This document shows positions 44,008 to 53,201 of a stretch of DNA of 64,000 nucleotides, one piece after another. The notes beneath the pieces are model-generated. The model was not told the origin of the DNA, searched no databases, and saw nothing but the letters and a program-made list of their open reading frames with translations. The position numbers and the translations under genes were made by a program. Position 1 is the stretch's first letter; the number at the start of each line of letters is the position of its first letter. The stretch comes from VXNE01 sp965208745 (GTDB taxonomy: Bacteria > Pseudomonadota > Gammaproteobacteria > Pseudomonadales > Azotimanducaceae), in NCBI GenBank assembly GCA_965208745.1, contig CBDBPN010000003.1:682001-746000 (forward strand), written 5' to 3'.

Positions 44008-44852
44008 ATGGCGGGCGTGATGCGAGGCGTGCGGGTACTGGAGGTCGCGCAGTTCGTGTTGGCCCCATCGGCCGCCGCGATCCTCGGCGACTGGGGCGCC
44101 GAGGTGATCAAGGTCGAGCATCCGGAACGGGGCGACGCGGTGCGCGGATTGGCCAGCTACGGGGTTCCGGCCGAGGTCGACGGCGTGAACTTCCTCTGGT
44201 CCCGGTTCAATCGCGGAAAACGGTCGGTGGGCATCGATCTCACGGTGGCCGAAGGCCACGCCGTCGTCCTGGAACTCGCGCGGCGCGCCGACGTCTTCGT
44301 CACCTGACGGAGCGCGACGAACTGGCGCCCACGGACCGGCACTCGCACGCAAACCCGATCGGGATCCACTATGCGACCCTCGACCACCGGTTCGTGAAGC
44401 TGTCCATGGTGGACCCGGATCGGTACTGGGCGGGCTTCTGCGCAGCCATCGGCCGCGACGACCTGACGGGTGACCCGCGTTTCGCGGACGCCGCCGCAAG
44501 GGCCCGCCACGGGCGAGCCTGCATCGCGGAGCTGGACGCCTAGTTCGTCAGGCGACCGCTGGCGGAGTGGGTGAAAGTCCTGAGCTGGCAACGCGGACCC
44601 TGGTCGGTGGTGCAGGTGGTGGCGGAACTCGAGGACGACCGGCAGCCGCTCGACAATGGGTACCTGCAGGCGGTGGATGGGCCTCAAGGGCGCACGCTGA
44701 CGCTCGCGTCCCCACCGGCCCAGTTCGACGAGACGACGCCGGAGCCGGCGCGCGCCCCGGAACCCGGCGAACACACCGAAGAGGTGCTCCTGGAACTGGG
44801 TTACGACTGGGAGGCGATCGCCCGCCCGAAGGAACTGGGCGCCGTCAACTGA
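44008..44852 (+). pseudogene. CaiB/BaiF CoA-transferase remnant
   Basis: The N-terminal 99 residues (MRGVRVLEVAQFVLAPSAAAILGDWGAEVIKVEHPERGD... to RRADVFVT) are a good CaiB/BaiF start. The frame then ends in TGA; the gene resumes in another frame with the late C-terminal part (NPIGIHYATLDHRFVKLSMV, IGRDDLTGDPRFADAAARA, then after an in-frame TAG at 44541, FVRRPLAEWVKVL... to HTEEVLLELGYDWEAI). Roughly 120-130 residues of the middle, including the catalytic Asp region, are missing. So a deletion plus frameshift plus nonsense codon: decayed beyond repair. Confidence 0.88.
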
Positions 44853-44905
44853 CCGCGCGAACGCGTTTCCACGCCGACGGCCGCGAGCTGAGCAGGACGA
44901 GGAGA

Positions 44906-46102
44906 ATGGCGGTGGACCAGGGCAATCACTACGGATTCAGGCTCCCCGACGAGCTCGTGCTGCTGCGCGACCAGGTCCGGCGCTTCATGCGCGAGGAAGT
45001 GAAACCCGTCGAGGACCGGCTGCCGCACGATGCGATCGCGTGCGCCCCGCAGGACCTGGCGCGCCTGCGGGCGATCGCCCGGGAGATGGGACTCACGCGG
45101 CTGACGACGCCGGTGGAGTACGGCGGCAACGCGCTCAGCGCGCTCGCGCGAACGGTCGTCGCCGAGGAGTCGGCCAAGTGCCGGATGGGCGCCTACACCC
45201 CCGCGTCGGGAGCGTTCGGCGGAGGTCCGCCCGTCATCGTCTGGTCCGGCACGCAGAAGCAGATCGAGAAGTACGCCATCCCCTGCATCGATGGCGAGAA
45301 ACGTGCGTACGTTGCCCTTACCGAACCGACTGGTGGCTCGGACCCGCGCAACAACGTGCGTACGCAGGCGCGCAGGAAGGGCGACGTCTGGGTCCTGAAC
45401 GGACGCAAGATGTGGATCTCCAACGCGCCGACCGCCGACCACGGGGTCGTCTTCGCGCGCACGCACGACGGCGCGCCGCCGCAGATCACGGCGTTCATCG
45501 TGGAACCGCACTTCAAGGGCATCGAGTTCCGGGAGATCAAGGTCCTGCGCAAGCCGTCACCGCACGAGATCGTGTTCGACAACTGCGAGGTGCCGGCGGA
45601 GAACGTGCTCGGCGAGGTGGGCGGGGGGTTCGGCGTGGCGCAGACCTGGCTGGTCGACGCGCGCATTCCCTATGCCGCCAGTTGCATCGGCATGGCCCAG
45701 GAGGCGCTGGACATGGCCTGCGGATGGGTCAAGCAACGGCAGGCGCGCGACGGCGTGCTGGCCGACAAGCAGGCGATCCAGTGGATGATCGCCGACTCCG
45801 AAGTGGAGCTGCGGGCGGCGCGGCTACTCACCTACCAAGCGGCCGCGAACGTGGACGCGGGCGCGCCGGGGAAGGTGGACGCCTCGGCCTGCAAGCTCCT
45901 CGGCACCGAGACCGCCTGGCGCGTCGTGGACCGCGCCATCCAGATGTTCGGCGGCATGGGTCTGGCGCTCGAGATGCCGCTTGGGCGCTGGTAGCGGGAG
46001 CTGCGGCTCAAGCGGATCGGCGAGGGCCCGTCAGAGGTGCATCGCGTCGTGGTCGCACGGGACAAGTTGCGCAACACCGACGGGGGCAGCTACTTCGGAT
46101 GA
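44906..46102 (+). pseudogene. Acyl-CoA dehydrogenase with in-frame TAG near the C-terminus
   Basis: FAD-dependent acyl-CoA dehydrogenase. The first 362 residues are intact: LTEPTGGSDPRNNVRTQARR (FAD/acyl-CoA site), KMWISNA, FDNCEVPAENVLGEVGGGF, AVDRAIQMFGGMG-like VDRAIQMFGGMGLALEMPL. The frame then reads GRW-TAG-RELRLKRIGEGPSEVHRVVVARD and continues cleanly to TGA at 46102. Relatives have an aromatic residue (often Tyr, as in RWYREL) at the TAG position, so a single base change explains it. The missing 35 residues include the RIGEGPSEVHR helix at the active site and dimer interface, so the truncated protein is probably inactive. Confidence 0.82.
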
Positions 46103-46127
46103 GCGCCGCGAGTCCCGGCCTGGAGCA

Positions 46128-46937
46128 CTACGCGCCTTCCTCCGCCGGCAGAATGCGCACCCCGCGGTGCCCCGCCAGGTCGACGTGGCCCGACCTGTCC
46201 ACCCGGCCGTTCAGCTTCTGGCTGCTACAGCCGTGCTCCACGTAATCGACGACCTCCCGGCCCTCGGGCGTCTCCGGGTCGACCGCGCGCACCACGCCCT
46301 CGGGGTTCAGGCGGCACGGCACGAAGCCGAACTCGGAGGGCCCGCCGCCCGCGAGCCGGACGTAGCCCAGCGCGGTCATGCGGGCCTCGCGATGGAGCGG
46401 CATCAGCGGCCAGCCCTTGCGCGGCGCGACCCCGTAGAAGTCCGAGTGGTCCGAGGCGTAGGCCAGGAAGGCGATCTTCACCCCGCCCGTTTCGAGGATC
46501 GCGGGAGCGCGCGCTTCCTCGAGGCCGCCGCCGGCGCCGCACGTCGCGACCCCCTGCGCGTGCAGGCGCCGCCGGTTCTCGAGCATCACCTCGCGCCCGC
46601 CGTCGAGGATGTGGTTGTTGGCCAGCGACAGCACGTCGAACCCGGCCCGGCCGAGCGCGTCGAGATTGTGCGCGGGAGGCACCAGGGGCCGCCCCGGCGC
46701 TGGGCACGGAGCGGGGATCGTCGGCATAGGCCCCTCCATGTTGCCGAACAGCACATCGGGCGCGGCGAGCAGATCGCGCACCGGCGCGTAGACCTCGTCG
46801 GGACGGTCGCGATCAATGAGGAGATCGCCGACGAACCCGAGCAGCACATCGTCCCCGGAGGCGCCCTCCGAACCGCCGCCGACCAGCGCGAGTACGCCAG
46901 CCGCGCTGCTGGACTTGAGCACCTCTCTTCGGTTCAT
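46128..46937 (-). CDS. CapA-like protein, internally shortened
   Basis: Calcineurin-like metallophosphoesterase family linked to poly-gamma-glutamate synthesis protein CapA. A Tat-like leader (MNRREVLKSSSAAGVLALVGG) precedes the metal motifs VLLGFVGDLLIDRD, FGNMEGPMP and LSLANNHILDGG. After KIAFLAYASDHSDFYGVAPRK, however, the sequence jumps from PLHREARM into the final part ALGYVRLAGGGPSEFGFVPC. The usual middle with the HWG and GHHPH-type motifs (about 100 residues) is absent, giving 269 residues. The frame is intact but the protein probably lacks metal ligands; functional decay is likely. Confidence 0.65.
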   Translation of the reverse strand: MNRREVLKSSSAAGVLALVGGGSEGASGDDVLLGFVGDLLIDRDRPDEVYAPVRDLLAAPDVLFGNMEGPMPTIPAPCPAPGRPLVPPAHNLDALGRAGFDVLSLANNHILDGGREVMLENRRRLHAQGVATCGAGGGLEEARAPAILETGGVKIAFLAYASDHSDFYGVAPRKGWPLMPLHREARMTALGYVRLAGGGPSEFGFVPCRLNPEGVVRAVDPETPEGREVVDYVEHGCSSQKLNGRVDRSGHVDLAGHRGVRILPAEEGA

Positions 46938-47044
46938 GTCCGCTCCTCCCGAAGCCGAAAGCCGAGCGAAGTATCATGCCCAGGGAGTGCTTCCGCTACC
47001 CAGGGGGCAGCGCCAAACACAACCTGAACTCCCGAACACAGAGC

Positions 47045-48041
47045 ATGCGGAAGAGCAAGAAACCGCGAGCACCGTTCGTCCCCAATCCGGAGCAAACGGC
47101 GCTCTGGCCGGACAAGTCAGGCAACGCGATCAACGGCGTCGGCGAAACGGAAGTCCGGCGGCCGACCCCGATCATGTGGCACGACTCCGCCATGCTCGAA
47201 CACGGCGAACTCCAGGACTGGTTCTGGGCACAGGGGGTGAAGGAGCCGGCCCTCGCCGAAAAGCGCGCCGCCCGCCAGCAAGTCATCGATACCGAATGGG
47301 CACCGATTGCCGACCGCAGGGTCGAGCGGTCCGCCTCGCAGAACACGGGCCTGGTCAAGCAGCTCGCGCTGGAAGCCCATGCCGACCTGGTCGGAATCGT
47401 GAAACCGCAAACCCGAATGGGTCTTCGAAGGCTACACGTTCGAGTACGACTGGATCGTGATGCTGGGCGTGGCCATGGAGTACGAGAAACTCGCCACCGC
47501 GCCGGAAGTGACCTCGGCGATCGAGGTGGTGGACAAGTACACCAAGGGCTGGGTGGCCGGCAGACCGGTAGCGGACTGGATACGGTCCCAGGGATACCCG
47601 GCGGAGCCGCGCGGCGGGCCCCTGGCCGGCCCCGTCAACCTGCTGCCCGCCGCGATCGAATGCGGCTTCGGCGAACTCGGCAAACACGGGTCTTTGATCA
47701 ACCGGCAGTTCGGGTCTTCATTCCGGCTGGCCGCGGTGTTCACGGATCTGCCGCTGGTCGCCGACGGCCCCGACGATTTCGCGGCGGACGACTTCTGCGT
47801 CGGATGCCAGGTATGCGTGAACGCGTGTCCGGTGGACGCGATCGCGAACGAGAAGCAGATGGTTCGTGGCGAACACAAGTGGTACGTCGATTTCGACAAG
47901 TGCTTCCCGTACTTCGCGGAGACCTATGGTTGCGGCATCTGCATTGCCCTCTGCCCGTGGTCGGCCACCGGACGCGCGCCGATTTTGGCGGAGCGGTGGA
48001 CGAAGCGGCGGGAGAAGCGCGAGGGGGGCGCGGATTCCTGA
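47045..48041 (+). pseudogene. Reductive-dehalogenase-like (RdhA) iron-sulfur protein with one frameshift
   Basis: The N-terminal part (PFVPNPEQTALWPDKSGN, ending AHADLVGIVKPQ) and the continuation EWVFEGYTFEYDWIVMLGVAMEYEKLATAP are in different frames, with the shift at about 47405-47412 by one extra base. The rest matches the cobalamin/Fe-S reductive dehalogenase family: DWIRSQGYPAEPRGGPLAGP, GELGKHGSLINRQFGSSFRL, and two clusters CVGCQVCVNACPVDA and CFPYFAETYGCGICIALCPW. There is no Tat signal, as in the respiration-independent RdhA group and epoxyqueuosine-reductase relatives. A frameshift in the assembly is possible; otherwise a recent pseudogene. Confidence 0.75.
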
Positions 48042-48311
48042 ACCGAGTGGCCGCGTTGGGTAGTCGTCCAGCACCGGGATTGGCCTCTCGAAGCCCGTGG
48101 CGACGGCCTCACGGAGCCCGCCCGGTCCGCGACGCAGCGTGCCGCTGCCATTGACAGGACCGAGCGGCTGCCATCCGACTAGAAGCCGCTTCGCAGGACA
48201 GCAACGGCGATGGCCGTCGGCGGCTCGCGCGTCGGGCGGAACAAAGAGGGGCGGATGTGAGCTATCTCCGGGCGTCTCGGACCAGGGGCAGACGATCTGA
48301 TCGGCCGGTTG

Positions 48312-49013
48312 ATGGCCATCGACACGCCGAACGAGGTCACCTTGCGTGGGGTCGAGCGGGACGCCGAAGCAGTGATGGATGTCGATCCGGCCGGCGCCCA
48401 CTGCGTACTCGGCGCGGTCGCCGGTGTGCGCAGAGATGCCGAGCGCGTCCGAGAGCACTTTCGGATCGCCCTCCAGCATGCCAACAGCTTTGTGACACAC
48501 CACAACTACTCGATCGCCCTGGCCATGCTCGACGAATGGCCTGACTCCCTGGAGGCCGCCGAGACCGCGCACGAGATGGCCCCGGGCAACACTGTCGTGC
48601 TCGCCCATGCGATCGAGTGCGCGGTCGAAGCTGGGCGATTCCGGATGGCGCAGGCGTACTGCGACCGACTGAACGCCTTGCGGCCGACCGAGGCCCCGCA
48701 CGCCGCCACTGTCCTGTTGGACGGGCTCGTCGGTGCGTTTGACACGGGAGTCATCGGGGAGACCAACGCCCGCCGAGTTCTCGAAATCGCCAGTTCCCTG
48801 CAGCGCGCGGAAGGTGTGCATGGCACCGGAACACCCGCCAAGCTGGACCAGGACGAGCCGCAGTCGTTCCTGCTAAGGCGATTCGTCAGTGCCGGTCCGA
48901 ACAGAGCTGCGGCTCTGAACGCAGAGCTTGCCGACCGAGTCGCCTCCCAGGACGATCTCCTGAAGGACCCCGGGCTGCGGTTCGTCCCCCTCTTCGTAGG
49001 CGTGGGCGAATAG
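48312..49013 (+). CDS. Hypothetical protein with TPR-like helical repeats
   Basis: A 233-residue soluble protein with helix-turn-helix repeats resembling tetratricopeptides: SIALAMLDEWPDSLEAAETAHEM, ALTV-type HAIECAVEAGRFRMAQAYCDRLNAL. No catalytic motif is visible. The C-terminal part is polar with LLKDPGLRFVPLFVGVGE. Isolated between the RdhA-like pseudogene and the orphan antitoxin; it may be the remainder of a longer gene, since the 270 bp upstream hold nothing recognisable. Confidence 0.55.
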   Translation: MAIDTPNEVTLRGVERDAEAVMDVDPAGAHCVLGAVAGVRRDAERVREHFRIALQHANSFVTHHNYSIALAMLDEWPDSLEAAETAHEMAPGNTVVLAHAIECAVEAGRFRMAQAYCDRLNALRPTEAPHAATVLLDGLVGAFDTGVIGETNARRVLEIASSLQRAEGVHGTGTPAKLDQDEPQSFLLRRFVSAGPNRAAALNAELADRVASQDDLLKDPGLRFVPLFVGVGE

Positions 49014-49059
49014 ATGGCGGCAGGCGGTTTGAGCCGAGACTCACAGACGCATTGAATCA

Positions 49060-49099
49060 GAAGCTACTGAGGCGTCCAGGACGGCATGGCGACCGGCAG
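49060..49099 (-). pseudogene. PIN-toxin 5' stub after the orphan antitoxin
   Basis: Directly after the antitoxin stop the sequence aligns with the first codons of the PIN toxin at 60846-61405 (CTGCCGGTC for TTGCCGGTC, and the shared GACGCCTC encoding the LDAS metal-site start). Similarity ends within about 40 bases, so only a stub of the toxin gene is left. Confidence 0.55.
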
Positions 49100-49102
49100 C
49101 GT

Positions 49103-49381
49103 TCAATAGCCCATGTCCAGTTCTTGGGCGTCGGCCGCGAGTTGATTGAGCGCCTCGCGTCGGGCGTCGTCAATGCTGGCCTTGTAGGTGCGCAGATCGT
49201 CGAAGCGGACGCGCCGATGCGTCCCGACCTTGCGGAACGGGAAGGCGCCGGACTCGAGTAGACTGACGAGGAACGGGCGCGACACGTTGAGGAAGTCGGC
49301 GGCCTGCTGCGTAGTCAATTCGGTGTCCTTGCGCAGGTCAGCGACGGCGCCACCAGTTGCCATGTTCTCGAGAACCTCCAC
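49103..49381 (-). CDS. Orphan antitoxin-like HTH (excisionase-fold) DNA-binding protein
   Basis: A 92-residue protein with the MerR-like HTH_17 fold: LTTQQAADFLNVSRPFLVSLLESGAFPFRKVGTHRRVRFDDL. It is near-identical in this part to the antitoxin at 61409-61861 (TTQQAADFLNVSRPFLV, KVGTHRRVRFDD, AADAQELDMGY). Starts at GTG 49381; the N-terminal 55 residues of the longer copy are missing. The partner PIN toxin is reduced to a stub, so this copy may persist by silencing the other locus or simply decay. Confidence 0.75.
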   Translation of the reverse strand: MEVLENMATGGAVADLRKDTELTTQQAADFLNVSRPFLVSLLESGAFPFRKVGTHRRVRFDDLRTYKASIDDARREALNQLAADAQELDMGY

Positions 49382-49393
49382 GAGCAGTTCGCA

Positions 49394-49714
49394 TCAGGGA
49401 CGACGCGCGCGCACCGCGTCCACCTCGCTGTCGACAACCGCCATGACCTCGCGCTGCTCGGAGGCTGCGACCCGTTCCTTGACGCGGTGGGTGGCTGCGA
49501 CCGAACCCAGGATTCCGAGTACCGCCCAACCTACGTGGCCAGGTGGATCTTCGCGTCCCGGGTCACGGGCCGCGCGACAACCCTCGGCATGAGCCAGGTT
49601 CTTGGCCATCGCCCTGCTCATTCGCAGCTCAACCGTGACCTCGCTGTCCGCCTCGGACTCCGATGCCAAGTGGACAACCCACCGGCTCGGCGACGCCTGC
49701 CTAACTGATGCCAT
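49394..49714 (-). CDS. Hypothetical protein (106 aa), uncertain
   Basis: Reading frame from ATG 49714 (MASVRQASPSRWVVHLASES) to a TGA at 49394, with a hydrophobic stretch VGWAVLGILGSVAA and a polar C-terminus. No family recognised. The TGA lies 12 nt before the antitoxin GTG and in the same frame, so the two could once have been one gene; the part upstream does not, however, resemble the N-terminus of the other antitoxin. Confidence 0.3.
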   Translation of the reverse strand: MASVRQASPSRWVVHLASESEADSEVTVELRMSRAMAKNLAHAEGCRAARDPGREDPPGHVGWAVLGILGSVAATHRVKERVAASEQREVMAVVDSEVDAVRARRP

Positions 49715-49820
49715 GTTCAACGAGTATACGCCGATGACCTGCCCAGCCGACTGACTGATGGGAGGCTTCGGCCAGTTGGCCGTAATGGACCAGAACGGGC
49801 CAAAGATCTGATCTACAACA

Positions 49821-49848
49821 GCCTCGGAGCCACGCCCGGCTCCGAGGC
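49821..49848. terminator. Strong hairpin behind the carotenoid oxygenase gene
   Basis: GCCTCGGAGCC, loop ACGCCC, GGCTCCGAGGC: an 11-bp perfect stem 64 bp beyond the carotenoid oxygenase stop (minus strand). No U-tract follows, so it is at best an atypical terminator or an mRNA 3'-end protecting structure. Confidence 0.4.
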
Positions 49849-49912
49849 CCACGGAGTCAGCCAGCCCCTTGGCTCTCGCAAGTCGCCAGGTCCCCTGGTA
49901 GCCGCCGATCCG

Positions 49913-51379
49913 CTAGCGCCTGCCACGGATATCCTCGCCATGCGCCCACGTGGCATGGGTCCCGCTCGAAATGCGGTGCGGCAGCACGATGCGGCACACC
50001 GGTTCCGCCGCCATGGCGCTCGCGTCGTACAGCACGCACTCGGAACGGTCCTCGTTCATGTCGGTGACGAAGGTCACCAGGTAGCCGTCGTCCTCGGCGG
50101 TGGCGCCGATGCGCGGAGCGAAACCGGCCTCGCTGCCGTAGCGGCCCTCCCCGAAGGCGACGGACGCGGTGCTTCCCGACTCTAGATCGTGCTTGGTGAA
50201 CCCGTTGAACAGGAACCAGCCGGGCTTGTTGAACGCGCTGTAGGCGTAGCGGTACCTGCGGCCCGCATGGCGCTGATTGATGGTGCCGAACTCCAGCGTG
50301 CGGTCGTCCAGCCGTTCTTCGGCGGTCGCCCCGGTGCGCAGGTTGAAACGCCAGCGATGGAGCCGCGGCGCCATCAGGCCCACGTCGAGGTACGCCATCA
50401 TCCGCGCGTAGCCGGGGGGCGCCGTGGGGTGGCTGCGCGGCTCGGGATGCTCCTGGAAGTAGCCGTCGAGAATCACCTCGTCGCCCGCTTCCCAGGCGTT
50501 GACCCAATGCAGGACATAGGTGGGTTCGGCTTCGAACCAGCGGATCTCCTCCGGCTGCCCCAGGCGGGGGATGACGCCGAAGCGGCTGGGCACGTCCCGG
50601 TGCATGCGCACCACGTGGTGACCCTGCTTCAGGCGTTCGGCATCCCAGAAGAGCGGCAGGTCGTTGACGATGGCGAAGCGCTCGGTGAACGCCATGTCGT
50701 GCGGCAGGCGCGGGCCCGGCAGCGGTATCGGCACCAGGTGCTTCAGTTGGTTGTCGGCGCCGACCACGCCGTAGCGCATGTACGGCGCTTCCTTGGAATA
50801 GTTGAAGAACAGCAGTTCGCCGCTGTGTTCATCGAGCTTGGCATGCGCCGAAATGCCGCCTTCGGGCACCCACGGTTCGGTACCGAGTTGTTCCAGGGTG
50901 TAGGGATCGAGGCGATAGCCCTCGCCGCATTGATAGAACGTCGAAAGGGCCATGCCGGCGTGCACGATGACGTCGGTCGACGACGCGTCCTTCAGCCCGC
51001 CCTGCGCGCCCCAGCCCGGCCGCTCCGACCGCGACGGAGGTTCCATCAGCCCCGCCCAGAGCGCGCGCCCCGCCTCCTGCTCCGCATGGAAACCCGCCGT
51101 GCGCACGAAGCGGTTGCGGTACTCCGCGCGGCCGTCGGCAAAGCTCATGACATGCAGCATGCCGTCGCCGTCGAAGGGGTGATAACGGCCGATGGCTTCA
51201 TGTACCGGGTTCTCGGTGTTGCGCAGGTACACGCCGTCGATGTCCCGCGGAATCTCGCCGATCACCGCCATGTCGGTGGCGTCGTACTCGTCGTGGTTCG
51301 GCGTCCAGGCGCCGTTGAGGTAGGGGTGATCGCCCGGTTCGAGGGTGGACTCGATTCGGTTTACCAGGGTGGCCGGCAT
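49913..51379 (-). CDS. Carotenoid oxygenase (RPE65/CCD family)
   Basis: Non-haem iron dioxygenase of 488 residues that cleaves carbon-carbon double bonds in carotenoids or stilbene-like aromatics. The four iron-binding His lie in GGISAHAKLDEH, RLPHDMAFTERF, TYVLHWVNAWE and SSGTHATWAHG. The N-terminus (YLNGAWTPNHDEYDATDM, GEIPRDIDGVYLRNTENP) and GRYHPFDGDGMLH are typical. No signal peptide. The frame is intact. Same strand as the amidohydrolase behind it (stop at 51509, 129 bp gap), possibly one transcript. Confidence 0.93.
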   Translation of the reverse strand: MPATLVNRIESTLEPGDHPYLNGAWTPNHDEYDATDMAVIGEIPRDIDGVYLRNTENPVHEAIGRYHPFDGDGMLHVMSFADGRAEYRNRFVRTAGFHAEQEAGRALWAGLMEPPSRSERPGWGAQGGLKDASSTDVIVHAGMALSTFYQCGEGYRLDPYTLEQLGTEPWVPEGGISAHAKLDEHSGELLFFNYSKEAPYMRYGVVGADNQLKHLVPIPLPGPRLPHDMAFTERFAIVNDLPLFWDAERLKQGHHVVRMHRDVPSRFGVIPRLGQPEEIRWFEAEPTYVLHWVNAWEAGDEVILDGYFQEHPEPRSHPTAPPGYARMMAYLDVGLMAPRLHRWRFNLRTGATAEERLDDRTLEFGTINQRHAGRRYRYAYSAFNKPGWFLFNGFTKHDLESGSTASVAFGEGRYGSEAGFAPRIGATAEDDGYLVTFVTDMNEDRSECVLYDASAMAAEPVCRIVLPHRISSGTHATWAHGEDIRGRR

Positions 51380-51508
51380 GTCACTTGCTCCTGCGCTTGC
51401 CGCTCATCGGGATCCCGGTCGTCCGGTTCCGCCTGCTCGTAGTATGCCAGCGACCCACGCGCCACTTCGGCGGCTGGCTGTTGCGCTGAAACCCGCATCT
51501 CCGGTCGG

Positions 51509-52741
51509 CTACACGCCGGCTCCCACGGGTTCCTTGTGCCAGTTCCCGTCCTTCATGATCCCGACAAGGTTGTCGTGGTCCTGCAGCACCGTGATGTCGC
51601 TGGAGGGGTCCCCGTTGACCAGCAGGAGGTCCGCCAGGTAGCCCGGCGCCACGCGGCCCAGTTCGTCCGGGCGCTCGAATATCTCCCCTCCGAGCACCGT
51701 GGCGGCCCGGATCGCCTCCATGGGCGTGAAGTCCAGCAGGTCCACGAAGTGCTGCAGGTCCCGGGCGTTCGTGCCGTGAGGGGTCCAGGCGAAGCCGTAG
51801 TCGCCGCCTGGCAACACGCGCACGCCCCGCTTGTGGAGTTCTTTCAGTCCGACGATCGAGTGATCGAGTTCGTCCTTGTAGCCGACGGCCTCGGCCGCCT
51901 CCTGCGGGTAGCCGAACTCCGCCGCCTCGTAAAGGGTGGCCCAAAGCCAGTGCAGACCCGGCGCCACGAAGACCTCGTCGCGGCGCTCCTCGAAGAGGTC
52001 CAGAGCCTCCTCGTCCATGTAGCTGGCGTGGTAGATGATGTCCACGCCCTGGTTGAGGCACTGCTTGATGGATTCCGTGCTGCGGGCGTGGGCGGCCACC
52101 CGCTTGCCCACCCGGTGCGCTTCCACCACCGCGGCCCGCACTTCCTCGTCCGTCATGTAAGTGTCCTTGGCCCAGACGCGTTCGGTGATGGACTCCCCGG
52201 ACAGGATCAGCTTGACGATCTCGACCCCCATGCCGCACATCTCCCGGACGGCGCGCGACATCTCCTCGGTGCCGGAAACGATGCGGCTGATCCCGTCGAC
52301 GAGGACACCGGCGGGTGTCGCCAACTCCGGGCCGCTCGCCAGGTAGCGGGGGCCGGGGACCATGCCGGCGTTGATGGCGTCGCGACAGGCGATGTCGATC
52401 CGCTCCTTGGCCGAGGCGGCCCCGACGCACATCGTGTAGCCGGCGTCCAGCACGATGCGCGCCGACTGCACCGCCACGATCGTGTGGTCCTCCACGGGCA
52501 TGCCCGCGAGGGCGTCGAGGCTGCCACCGCCGTTCCAGGTGAAGTGCGTGTGGGCATCGCACAGGCCGGACATCAGGGTCATGCCGCCACCGTCGATCAC
52601 CCGCATGCCGTCGCGGGAGAGCGTCCCGCCTGGCTGGGTGACCTCCTGGATCCGGCCATCCGCTACGCAAACCTCGCCGGCCATCGGGCCTTCGGCGTTG
52701 CCGTCCAGGATGTTGACGTTTATGAAGAGTGTGTTGGTCAT
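51509..52741 (-). CDS. Amidohydrolase family protein
   Basis: Cytoplasmic metal-dependent hydrolase of 410 residues (imidazolonepropionase/prolidase-like). Metal motif SGLCDAHTHFTWNG; later VEIVKLILSGES (bridging Lys region), VAAHARSTESIKQ and IIYHASYMDEE (His ligands), VLPGGDYGFAWTPHG (Asp). The end LLLVNGDPSSDITVLQDHDN is characteristic of the small beta domain. ATG 52741 starts MTNTLFINVNILDG as in relatives. Its promoter side is now bordered by the IS3-family element inserted 89 bp upstream, which may alter its expression. Confidence 0.9.
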   Translation of the reverse strand: MTNTLFINVNILDGNAEGPMAGEVCVADGRIQEVTQPGGTLSRDGMRVIDGGGMTLMSGLCDAHTHFTWNGGGSLDALAGMPVEDHTIVAVQSARIVLDAGYTMCVGAASAKERIDIACRDAINAGMVPGPRYLASGPELATPAGVLVDGISRIVSGTEEMSRAVREMCGMGVEIVKLILSGESITERVWAKDTYMTDEEVRAAVVEAHRVGKRVAAHARSTESIKQCLNQGVDIIYHASYMDEEALDLFEERRDEVFVAPGLHWLWATLYEAAEFGYPQEAAEAVGYKDELDHSIVGLKELHKRGVRVLPGGDYGFAWTPHGTNARDLQHFVDLLDFTPMEAIRAATVLGGEIFERPDELGRVAPGYLADLLLVNGDPSSDITVLQDHDNLVGIMKDGNWHKEPVGAGV

Positions 52742-52896
52742 GTTTGCCCTCCCCTGTCTTGATGTTCCAACGTCCGCGGGGTTGGGATACGCGAGTTCGG
52801 CCTCTGGAGCAAGCTGTCATTCGAGGTGTCTGAGCTGGTCCCGGTTTTTTGGACAGTTGGCTAAGGTGTACTCCGGCGTCGAGAGGAGACACTGGA

Positions 52897-53181
52897 ATGG
52901 CCAGGAAGAGGCGCCGTTTCACGGCGGAGTTCAAGAAGCGGGTGGCGCTGGAGGCGTTGCGGGAGCGGGACACGGTGCAGGCGATCGCGGCGCGTCACGA
53001 GGTGCACCCGAACCAGGTGGGCGCGTGGAAGCGGCAGGCGGTGGAGGGTCTCGACGAGGTGTTCTCGCAGCCCGGCTCGAAGCGCGGCGGGGAGCACGAG
53101 GCGACGATCCGGAACCTGCACGCGAAGATCGGCGAGCTGACGGTGGAACGGGATTTTTTTCTGCGCGGGTTGGAGCGCTGA
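52897..53181 (+). CDS. IS3-family transposase OrfA
   Basis: DNA-binding half of the IS3 transposase, 94 residues: RRRFTAEFKKRVALEALRER, then TVQAIAARHEVHPNQVGAWKRQAVEG (helix-turn-helix) and a leucine-zipper-like IRNLHAKIGELTVERDFF. The end passes through a T7 run (53154-53160), a slippery site where a -1 shift leads into the OrfB frame. ATG 52897 matches the family start MARKRRRF. Confidence 0.93.
   Translation: MARKRRRFTAEFKKRVALEALRERDTVQAIAARHEVHPNQVGAWKRQAVEGLDEVFSQPGSKRGGEHEATIRNLHAKIGELTVERDFFLRGLER
53154..53160 (+). promoter_or_regulatory. Probable -1 ribosomal frameshift site (T7)
   Basis: GGGATTTTTTTCTG at the OrfA/OrfB overlap. Moving from the OrfA frame to the OrfB frame requires -1, which matches programmed slippage on such a run to make the OrfAB transposase. 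Confidence 0.75.
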
Positions 53182-53201
53182 GCCGTTCGGAGCGCGCCGC
53201 C

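Noticed and set aside
44008..44307. TGA ending the first CaiB piece as selenocysteine.
   Set aside because: Translation past it in the same frame gives no CaiB sequence; the continuation is in another frame after a large deletion.
49381..49714. In-frame TGA between the 106-residue ORF and the orphan antitoxin as a second selenoprotein (P-U-C-E).
   Set aside because: The upstream part does not match any antitoxin N-terminus, no SECIS-like hairpin follows, and a GTG start explains the antitoxin.
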